The translations under genes and the position numbers were made by a program. This document shows, piece by piece, positions 26,501-38,500 of a DNA stretch of 64,000 nucleotides. The stretch spans positions 68,700,307 through 68,764,306 of the forward strand of contig NC_068355.1 of assembly GCF_020536995.1 (NCBI RefSeq). The letters are read 5' to 3'. The number at the start of each line of letters is the position of its first letter. Positions within the stretch are counted from its first letter, which is position 1. The DNA is from Dreissena polymorpha. Taxonomy: Eukaryota; Mollusca; Bivalvia; Myida; Dreissenidae. Below the pieces are notes generated by a model. That model was given only the letters and a program-made list of their open reading frames with translations. It searched no databases and was not told the origin of the DNA.

Positions 26501-29500
26501 GTAGTAACTGTCTGTCAAATAAATTAAGAATTTAAAATTATTTAAAATGCAGTGCAAACATATATAACTGTAATTTATACTATACGGCATGGTATTTTAC
26601 AAGCGCGTGCTATTACCGGTAGTCGTTGATAACGCTATTTTCGGACACTTCAATTTTCGACTTTAAGTTTTCGGACACCTGTATTCTGTGAATAATTTTC
26701 GTATCTAAGTTTTCATACACGAATTTTTTTTATTATTTTTAAGTATCCAAAAACATAGAGTAATTACCGTATGCCACATTTAGGCCAACCATTTTTCACA
26801 GGGGGGCAAGTTGATATTCAAAGCAGTACTTTTTTCAATATTTGTTTTTAGAAACTTTTAATTGAGAATGTTACACAGTATATTGGGAAAAATATATACC
26901 TTTTGAGATTTGGAATTCTTCCCCAGATTAAAAAAAAGCAAGGAGTCTTGCCCTTTGGACAAGTTATTGTAAAATCTTTGATAAAAACCCAGCTAAATTA
27001 GTTGTATACATAACTGACCAAAATCCCTCGAAAGTAATGCTTCACAGGAGGGCTCCCATGATTGCTTTGGTTCACTTCCCTGAGTTATAACCATGTTATG
27101 CATAGGAGTATTATATAATGTGAGCATATGATTTTGGTTCCATTTTAATGGTAGAAAAAACAAACAAAAACAATAAAATACAACAGCAACAGTCATAATT
27201 GATACCAACCAAAAAACAAGAAGGCCAAAAGGTGCCAGATGCTCATCTGTAATTAAGTCAACAAATTGTAAAAATCTGAAATCCAATTTTACTTTTGACA
27301 GAACTGAGAAAAAAAGGTGTGCAAGTCCCCCAGAAGTTACCTCTGCCCGAACAGATGTCCACATTTAAGTGATGAAAGTCTGTGTGCCCCAGATGTCGTC
27401 CAAGACTCGAAGCAGATTGGACAACTCTGAAAGCATGGAGCAAACACTTCCTGTTAGGGATAGTAATCAATTATTTAAGACTTGAAAACTGGCTGAATAT
27501 TTGAATCTTAAGTTCCAATTCAAATATTCTATTTTCATCATAATAACTATATTCTGCAAATGAAACAGAAGTTTGTTCAACTACAATCAGGGCTTTTCAT
27601 CAGGTAATTGGGAAGAGGCCCTGCAGCCTTTCAAATTGGGAATTTCATGCGCGATAACTGCTCATTTTGGGATGACCCTGTTTTTAAAAGTTTATCAAAC
27701 AGGGTCTTTTCATTCTGCAGAAGTATTAAAAGACACACTGTGGTGCATTCTTAATCATATTAGAGCTAATTGCTTTCAATTTGGGAGATGCCGTATATGT
27801 CTTAGTACTTTTTTTACAATTTGGGAAATTCCTCCATCAATTTTGGGAAAAAATAACCTTATTTTCGATTGGGAAAAGGCCAAATTTCGGCCCCTGTTAT
27901 ATAAGGGTGAAAAGCCCTGTCAATGTCAAAGTGTTTACAGACTACTGTCGTGAATAAGTCGATGTTTCGATGTCTTAATAAAAGCAGTAAGGTTTGCATG
28001 GTGCCCAGATATGTTTTGTCCTGGTTAATAGCAAAATTAAAGATAGTTACAATAATGCAAAAATTTAAAAAGTTTATATTATTAGGTTTTTTATTACAAC
28101 ACCAACAAACCAAATGAAAGAACTAAACACAAGATGCCAAAAGAAATTATTAATCACACTCAAATGCAATAGATTATTTTAGTTCACATGTCCCATCCAT
28201 GATTAACTATTTATTAACTATCTATATAGTATAAATACATATAGGATCTTGCATGAGTGGCCGTTTTGTATTGAATTTATTAAACAAGTCATCTTAATAA
28301 AGATAAAAACGAGGCTTGCCGAATCTAAGATTCTATTTATAACATGACCAACAAATTTTCTTTTAACTTTATGCTCTTTCACCGTTTATTCACATTGTAA
28401 AAGAGTTTAACTGTAGAAATTCACTGGAATAATGACATCATTTCTGTGTTTCACAGTTATATAACTAGTGTAATAACACCTGTTTAATAAACAAAATTTA
28501 GCATTATGTTATTTCACTTCTGGAGCGTAGGTCATATTATACCTGAATAATAACAATATCCTAGAAAAGTTATTGAGTAATGGTTTCTTTGTAGAAAAGG
28601 AAATATTAACAGCAAATCATTTGCGTCAAGTAATTTATATAGACAAGTAGTTGTTTTTAAAAGTATTTTTCTTATTTCAAACAAATATGCCTACACATTC
28701 GTTTCCATGCTATCCGAGATACAGTGATGCTGTATCTGTCAAAATTTAATTCCTTATTTGCAGAACAGACATTTAAGACGATGTACATATGAAATTCATT
28801 TTTAAATCAGAGCTTTTGGTTTCTTCACAAGAACATTAATATTCAAATAACCACTCTTTCATTTCCACTATTATGCGTGTACTTGTGTGGTTATGACAAA
28901 ATATAAAGTTTCTTACATAACAATACTTTTATTGAGATTGACTATTATAAATGAAAAAGTAATTTAGTTTTTTAAGTTACATGTTGTCTAGTTTGTACCG
29001 GTATATAAATAAGTTGAAAGTAATTACTTTTGATGGCCAATTTCAAAATTAACTGTTGTTCATAGTATACTATCACTGCAGTTGTCTCGTAACAATACAG
29101 GTCAAATTGTCTTTTCTGCACAAACAAGCCCAACTAAGTACAATGTCCACATTCTCCTGCATGGATTTTGAGATAACCATTTACACAAGCTCTGGCTAAG
29201 CAAACATCAGGTCAGGCAGTGACCAAGTTTGAATTACATACGACCATATCAGCAACATTAACTCTTTAAGTGCTGGAATCAAATTTTGAAGGCCTTTGCA
29301 AACAGTTTGGATCCAGATGAGACGCCACAGAATGTGGCGTCTCATCAGGATCCAATCTGTTTGCTATTCTGATAGTATTCTTTGAAAAAAATGGGAGAAA
29401 ATGCTTACATAAACAAGATGCGTTTGTGAAACACAATGTCCCCCTATATGACGTTTCACCTTATAGGATGACCTTGACCCTTCACCACTCAAAATGTGCA

Positions 29501-32500
29501 GCTCCATGAGATACACATGCATTTCAAATATAAAATTGCTAGCTTCAATATTGCAAAAGTTATTGCAAATGTTAAAGTTGGCGCAAACAGACAGACAGAC
29601 AGACCAACCAACCAACCAACAGACAGGGCAAAAACAATATGTCCCCCACTACCATAGTGGGGGACATAAAAATTCAGCAGACAACATTTTAGCAGACTAC
29701 AAATTTCCCAGCGTGCAAAGGGTTAAATCTCTTCAACAGATTACCAGTGTCCCATATACCCCCACCTGGATAGGAATAAAATCCTGAGCAAAAAATACAT
29801 GTACTTACATCACCATCATCATCGTCGCCGCCATCTTTTCTGGCCGAGTATTCAGGGGTGGCCACTCTCCTTCTCTTGGGTGTTCTGAAATCAGCCGGGG
29901 ACGCTTCAGGACCTGGTATGAGGGCCACTGCTGGGCGGGAAATGGCAACCTGCTACCAACAAAGAGGAAGCTTGTTTGGGTTGTAAGTATAGCTGTATGG
30001 ATAGCATTGTTGTTGAAACCAGTAATAATTCAGGTTGTGCTTATTATATTTAAACGGAGGCACTTCTCAACAAATTTAAATACTGTGAAACCATTTATTT
30101 TCGTCAGCACGAAATTTCGTCCTTTTTTAAAAAAATGACTATTTCGTCAGCACTTAAATTCGTCCATTTCTGGTTTTGAAAAAAGGGCGTCCGATTTGTT
30201 TGTAATGTTTGTAATACATGTTATACACGGTTGCAAAAAATTTGTGCTGGGGAAAGAGGGGTGACACTTGGTAGTCACTTGCAGGAAGTGGGCCTTGTTT
30301 GGCATATGCCAATTAACAAGTCTGTTATTTCAGGTGATAGTAACTGTCCCTTATATTTTTAATAGTATTGTCTTTTAATCCGGATTAGCCGTGTGTTGGC
30401 TGTATAATCTGCAACACCCCTGAAAAACACAATACACACAATGGGTAATAAAGTTGTTAACAATTAGCGCTAATCAACACTATTCTACCTAAACGAAGTC
30501 GATGCATTCGATACAGCCTTATTGCATTCTCGGTTTACAGGAAATGTCAGTTGTCAGTACACTGTATAATGTACACCCCTTTGTGTCAAAACCGGATTTT
30601 ACTTGAGTGTGAATAGTCGACTGTTTCATGTTTTTTGTATCAATACCATCCGGGTATCTGTACTATAAGTATACCCGACTACAAACAAGGTGCGCGCTTC
30701 CGCATATGGGTATTCGGACGTTCAAAAAATTGACCTACGGTTTAGCGTTCATGCCGTCGAACGCATTTAGCAATATAACTCGTTTTTTTTTTATTATTTC
30801 TTTACTTGCAAAAAAAACTAGTGGCTTATAACTTACCTTGCAATCTTTTTTCACTTGCATTTTTCGAGTGTTTGAGTGTTAATTTCGAGCCCTGTGTATA
30901 TGCGTGGATTATGCTGGATTCAAATGCCTCATGCCTACGGTAATTCAGTCTTACTTGTTTCAAATATGGGACATGATTGTTCGTTAGGATCTTGAATTCG
31001 GTCGAAGGACGAAAAAGACGAAAATTAATGTCTGACGAATAGTAATGATTTCACAGTACATCAGTATTGTTTAAAAAGTACTTTGACACCCAGATTTCTA
31101 CCAAGGCAGCTCATTTGACCAAATGACAAGCCACAAATTAAGAAAATAATCACATGATTTCTTTTTTATTTTCTATAAGTTTTGAGCTTGCAGACTTCCG
31201 AAAAACAGCCCTCAAAGATCAGCAAGTTATGAGTTGGTCCGATACTTATAAACAAAGTATATATATGTTAATAACAAAAAAAAAACTTTGAAAAATCGCT
31301 CAAAGATTTTGAAAACATCCAACACTCCTTTGATCTTTCATGAAGTCTGACTCAGATGTGAAGGGATTTATCAAGGTAAGGCATTGGGTGGTTGGAAAAC
31401 AAGCTTATGAATGAGATTATTTCTGATGTGTCAAAATCTTCAAGCATTTCAGGTTAAATTTGTAACAAGTAAACACAAATAACAAGCAAAATTATAACCC
31501 TGAGCGAAGGTAACTTGCAATACCATTTTCATGTCATTTAATCAGTATTTTGTAAAAGAACCAGCATTTTGTTTTTTAATGTATTTATCTGTCCTACATG
31601 AATTTTCAAACAACTTCAGAATTAAAACAAGCACAAACAGGTACTATTTTGAAGATTAGACACATGGATACGCATGATATGATAACTTGAGGCATAGGTT
31701 CAACTTATCTTAAAGGTCCAAAGGAAATGCTTGCAAATCTAATTAGAGAATTCACAAGAATAGAATTACACATTATAGAAGTCTATTCAATGTTTTTTAA
31801 GCTCAAAATATAAACACGCCTCCAACCTGTTGACCAGGTGTAGATGGTAGGGCTAGAGGTGCGTCTGTTGCCTCACCCAGGGGCAGGTCACCCCTTGGGT
31901 CCACCTGATCCTCCTGTGGGGCAGGGTTGACAGCACGCTCAGGTTCAATGTCATCTGTGACGATCACCTCCATTACTGCATTACCTAGTACAATGAAAAA
32001 TGCAGCACACATGTGAGTTTACTTTAACAACTTTTTTTAACACAAGCAACTATCTTCAGAACTCTCTTACAAGAACACACAAGAAAAACTTGTGATTGCT
32101 CATCAATTTTGCGTAGGTCAATTTCGTTTTTAAAAAAATTGGTGGACTTAACCAATCTGACTGACACAAACAATACAAATATGTATTTAATCAATGCCAT
32201 AATAACATGCATTGAATATTCCAAGAAATTCTTGAAGACTTACCAATATCTGGCATTTGTTGGTTACTGTTTTCGTCTTCAATTTCAATTTCAGACTCTA
32301 CCTATAATTCAAAATAAATCTTATAAAATACAACAATAAAACATATTTTTTAAGCAACAGGCTATAAATCACAGATAATATTTAATACATTCATATCATT
32401 TTCGAATGACATAAGTATGTATGAGCAAATAACAAACTTAAGGAAATGGATAAAAATCTAGGACCATAAAAGACAATAATCTTTAGACAGTGCAAAGGAG

Positions 32501-35500
32501 TCTTGCTTGTTAGTTGCATTTCGTAATTTTTTTTGGCTTCTCAGAACATAATAATTGTTTAGTACTAGGAAGACACAATTTTGTTTTATTGAAATCAAAG
32601 TAAAAAAATAAAATGTTTTATACCATGAACATTTTAGAACAAACACTATAAAAGTTAAACATTTTGAGAATTCCTTAGGAAAAGGAATCCCTCTTATTTA
32701 GTTACAATTGCACCATTTTCACACCTTAATTGGTCTTAATTGGCAATTGCCAAAATAAATCTCAGTCAAAGGCAGCGAAAAGCAAGATTTTACTAAAAAA
32801 AATCATCAATAACAAACACACACATTTTGCATAAAACAATTACAGTATGAGGGGTGGTTAGGTATGCCCTTCCAAAAAAATTGAAAATACAAATACAAGC
32901 CATAACAACAACCATAAAACAAGAGGGCCAAGATGGCCCTAGTTCGCTCACCTGAGAGGAGTCGGTTCATTCAATCTTTACCAAATGTCAAACTTGACCT
33001 AGATATTGTCCAGACAAACATCCTGGCCAAGTTTCATAATTATTTCATCTGCGAGTCATGATCAATGTACCTATGAAGTTTCATGATCCTAGGCGTAAGC
33101 ATTCTTGAGTTATCATCTGGAAACCATTTTTCAAAGTTGAGTCACCATGAGCTTGACAGCCATTGTGTGAATACTTTTTTTTGGCACTGTGACCTTGACC
33201 TTTGACCTAGTGATCTGATAATCAATAGGGATCATCTGCGAGTCATGATCAATATACCTATGAATTTTCATGGACCTAGGCTCAAGCGTTCTTGAGTTAT
33301 CATCCAGAAACCATTTTACTATTTCAGGTCACCGTGACCTTGACCTTTGACGTAGTGACAAGAAAATCAATAGGGGTCATCTGCCAGTCATGATCATTAA
33401 ACCTATAAAGTTTCATGATCCTAGGTATAAGCGTTCTTGAGTTACCATCCAGAAACCATTTTACTATTTCAGGTCACTGTGACCTAGTGACCTGAAAATC
33501 AATAGGGGTCATCTTCGAGTCATGATCAATGTACCTATGAAGTTTCAGGATCCTAGGCATAAGCGTTCTTGAGTTATCATCTGGAAACAATTTTACTATT
33601 TCGGGTCACCGTGAGCTTGACCTTTGACCTAGTGACCTGAAAATCAAAAGGGGTCATCTACGAGTCATGATCAATGTACCTATGAAGTTTCATGATCCTA
33701 GGCCTAAGCGTTCTTGAGTTATCATCCGGAAACCATTTTTCTATTTCGGGTCATCGTGACCTTAACCTTTGGCCTAGTGACCTGAAAATCAATAGGGGTC
33801 ATCTACGAGTTATGATCAATGTACCTATGAAGTTTCATGATCCTAGGCCTAAGCGTTCTTGAGTTAACATTCGGAAACCATTTTACTATTTCAGGTCATC
33901 GTGACCTTGACCTTGACCTAGTGACCTGAAAATCAGTAGGCGTTATCTGCGAGTCATGATCAATGTATCTATGAAATTTACATGATCCTAGGCATAAGCG
34001 TTCTTGAGTTATCATCCGGTAACCATTTTACTGCTTTGGGTCACAGTGACCTTGACCTTTGACCTAGTGACCTGAAAATCAATAAGGGTCATCTGCGAGT
34101 CATGATCAATGTATCTATGAAGTTTCATGATTCTAGGCATAAGTGTTCTTGTGTTATCATCCGGAAAACATTTTACTATTTCGGGTCATTGTGACCTTGA
34201 CCTTTGACCTAGTGACCTCAAAATCAATAGGGGTCATCTGCGAGTCATGATCAATGTACCTATGAAGTTTCATGATCCTTGGCATAAGCGCTCTTGAGTT
34301 ATCATCCAGAAACCATCTGGTGGACGGACGGACCGACATGAGCAAAACAATATACCCCCTCTTCTTTGAAAGGGGGGGGGGGGCATAATGAGAAAACTGC
34401 CCCCCTCCCAGCAGCCATGTTATTCAACTGACCGGAACCATTTTTTAACTCAACTCTCATATCAAGGAAACAAATTTTCTGATCAAATTTCGTGTAAATT
34501 GGGCTAAAAATGTGACTTCTACTGTGTTCACATGTTTTCAATATATACATATAGAGAAAAATGCCCCGCCCACTGGCCGCCATGTTTTTTCACCGATCCC
34601 GACCATTTTCAACCTCGTTCGAGATATCAATAAAACCAATGTTTTGACCAACTTTCATGATGATAAGGCAAAAATTGTGACTTCTAGAGTGTTTACAAGG
34701 TTTCTCTATAGCCAAATAAGGAAAACTGCCACTATATGCATAAAGAGAAAAATGCCCCGCCCACTGGCGGCCATGTTTTTTCACCGACTCGACCATTTTC
34801 GAGCTCGTCTGAGACATCAATTGAACCAATGTTTTGACCAACTTTCATGATGATTGGGCAAAAATTGTTACTTCTAGAGTGTTTACAAGGTTTCTCTATA
34901 GCCAAATAAGGAAAACTGCCCACTTGCGGCCATATTTTTCAACGGATTGGAAACACTTTTGAACTCAACCAAGATATCATTAAGACAAACATTTTGACAA
35001 AGTTACATGCAGATTGGGCATGAAATGTGATTTTACAGTGTTTACAAGGTTTTTCTTTTTTTTTACCTGGTGACCTAGTTTTTGACCCGGCACAACCCAG
35101 TTTCGAACTCGGCCGAGATTTCATTGGGACAAAGCTTCTGACCAAGTTTCATGAAGATTGGACAAGAAATGTGGCCTCTAGAGTGTTTACGAGCAAATGT
35201 TAACGGACGGACGGACATACGACGGACAAAGACCGGTAACAAAAGCTCACCTGAGCAATCAGGTGAGCTAAAAAGGCTGTTTGAAATATGAACCTACCAC
35301 ATTTTCCACATCTGTTTCATCATCACCAACTGTGATGACCTCACTTGAACCTCCAGACTCTGCTGATCTGCGCGTATCTGTTGCATCTCCAGAAGTAGCA
35401 GAACCTCGAGAGTCCTCATCAATGACAACCATGTGACCATCATCCTGCAACACATTTACCCATTTATGCCTAGCGTCTAGTAAAAAAGCCTTGGCAAACA

Positions 35501-38500
35501 GCGTAGACCCAGATGAGACGCTGCGCTGTTTGCTTAAAGGAATTTCTGTAAGAAATATTCTAAATATAGAAATAAATATACGAGACATCCCTAATTTTGG
35601 AAATAAATTGATCCAATTTAGAAGGACTGGAGAGTCCATTAGGCATAAATGGGTTAACATACTGGTATTTTTAGGTACTTGATGCGATATACATGTAGCA
35701 GAGCGCTAAGATGATACAAAAGTAGTTTGGTTTCTATTGGAAATCTGAAATCTAATCCCTTAGAAATTTCCTTATTAAGTTTTGTAATTAAAGTCCCAAA
35801 TGTACCTGAATGCCGTGTGGTTGTATATAGAAGCCAGGGTGTACCAGGGGCTGGACCTGCACCACAGGACGGCCACTCACAATCCAGCCCTCCAGCCTGC
35901 AACACACAGCAAAACCACACTCTTACTACACATTTTGTTGTGCATTCACAGTACTATAGAGTTAACCTTTACCACTTAGATACTTATTTTGACGCATTTG
36001 TAGTCCCTTAGAAAGTTCCATTTAATTAAATACCTTTCTTACTTAATTCAAGTCTTAAAGGCTTCATTTCCAACTCCTTGTTATTAATTTATTTGCAAAC
36101 AGCATAAAACCTGAACAGTTACCCGCAGGCTGGTCTGGTTTCATGCTGGTTGCAAAAGCCATTTTCACTTTGCTTCTAAAGGGGGAATGGATTCATTTAT
36201 ATTGCCTTCATTGCTGTTCTATGTTTTAGGTTATATAATGGCACATACGCTTTCCTTAGCAAGCATAGCCCAACTTGACTCAGAGGTGAAAAGGTGGTGT
36301 GAAGTCATTTGGTAGTGTTATATCATAGTCCTTGGTAAATTGCAGAAACAGTCTTAAAATATGGCATTCTTTTTCACAGTGATAATAAAAAGTGAGACCT
36401 TGTTTGACATTGTTGGTTTGAAAAGACTACTTAATAGAATATACTTAATCTTTGCAAAGAAAATGACTTTGACTGTTCTGGATGACCTAACATTTTGGAC
36501 TGAATAATGTTGATGTCCACTCTTGATTGCTGGAATTACAGAAGCTTCCTACATTGTAGTTTACTACATCAACACTCATTAGAGCACTATGGTGAACACA
36601 AAAGTCAAGTTTCAGTTATGTTTCAAATAACTGCAAAGTAAACTTTCTCTTTTTTTATATAAAATAGTCTGTCATTCATGAAAGCATAGGTTTTTCTTAT
36701 GGTATCACAGAAAAACAGTGAATATCTGGTACCTACCTTTGTTGTGAAACTTGCAGTTGTGAACTGCCAATGTTCCTATCAGAATGAATCTCAACATCTA
36801 CTTCAACTGAAAGCAAGCATTTTTTTCAAAGACTAAAACGTGTAGTGAAACCAATAAACAGAAAGTACTGTTACACCAAACACAATGGGGTGAAACAAAA
36901 TGATTTGCAAAAGACATTCTGATGTAAAAGTATTAACATAGAGGCAAAACTTACAAAGTAATAAGTGCAGTCAGAGACAAAAGGATTACCTGCATAACTG
37001 CAGAATGAAAGAATAAACAAGGGCTGTTTGTAAAACATGCATGCCCCCCATATGGGCTGTCAGTTGTAGTGGCAGCCATTGTGTGATTACATTTGTTGTC
37101 ACTTTGACCTTGACCTAGTGACCTGAAAATCAATAGGGGTCATCTGCCAGTCATGATCAATGTACCTATGAAGTTTCATGATTTTATGCGTAAGCATTCT
37201 TGAGTTATCATCCGGAAACCATTTTACTCTTTCGAGTCACTGTGACCTTGACCTTTGACCTAGTGACCTAAAAATCAATATGGGTCATCTGCCAGTCATG
37301 ATCAATGTCCCTATGAAGTTTCATGATCCTAGGCGTAAGCATTCTTGAGTTATCATCCGGAAACCATTTTACTGTTTCAAGTCACTGTGACCTTGACCTT
37401 TGACCTAGTGACCTGAAAATCAATAGGGGTCATCTGCGAGTCATGATCATTGTACCTATGAAGTTTCATGATCCTAGGCGTAAGTATTGTTGAGTTATCA
37501 TCCGGAAACCATTTTACTCTTTCAAGTCATTGTGACCTTGACCTTTGACCTAGTGACCTGAAAATCAATAGGGGTCATCTGCCAGTCATGATCAATGTCC
37601 CTATGAAGTTTCATGATTCTACGCGTAAGCATTCTTGAGTTATCATCCCGAAACCATTTTACTATTTCGAGTCAGTGACCTTGACCTTTGACCTAGTGAC
37701 CTGAAAATCAATAGGGGTCATCTTCCAGTCATGATCAATGTACCTATGAAGTTTCATGAACCTAGGCGTAAGCGTTCTTGAGTTATCATCAGGAAACCAT
37801 CTGGTGGGGACTGAGACCCCACGACACCAATACATAATATAATCTGCCAATGTGGTCCTAAACTGCATTAAAGAACGAGTCAGTGTGACCTTGACCTTTG
37901 ACCTAGTGACCTTAAAATCAATTGGGGTCATCTGCCAGTCATGATCAATGTACCTATAAAGTTTCATGATCCTAGGCGTAAGCGTTCTTGAGTTATCATC
38001 CGTAAACCATCTGGTGGACGGACATACGGAAGGACATACGGACGGACGGACCGACAAGTGCAAAACAATATACCCCCTCTTCTTCGAAGGGGGGCATAAA
38101 AATATTTAATTTAATGTGCTTCATCAAATGTGAAAAATCTTAAAAACAAAAATTGGTGGAGCCGCACTGAAGCCATTGTTTATATTGAAAGCAAATTATA
38201 TAATGAAGATTTTTGGTTTAAATTATGATTTATAAAAAAATATAAATATTTCAAAATTCTTTTAGTCAAGTGTTCATAAAGTAACAAGTTGTTGCCTTAT
38301 ATATCAAAACAAACTAGAGCTTTGTCACTGACGTGACGAATACCCCAACATGCCGCATTGACACAGAATATTTTGCATGTTGTCTTTACAAAAAACACCA
38401 GACACCATGCTCAATGTTTAAAACGCACTAAGTGACCCCGTGACCTAGTTTTTGACCCGGCATGGTCATGTTCGAACGTGGCCTAAACATTATCTAGATA

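Noticed and set aside
27258-27470. Other minus-strand frames around RFWD3 exon 8
   Set aside because: The RING frame is defined by splice sites and zinc ligands; the longer open frames are shadows running into introns.
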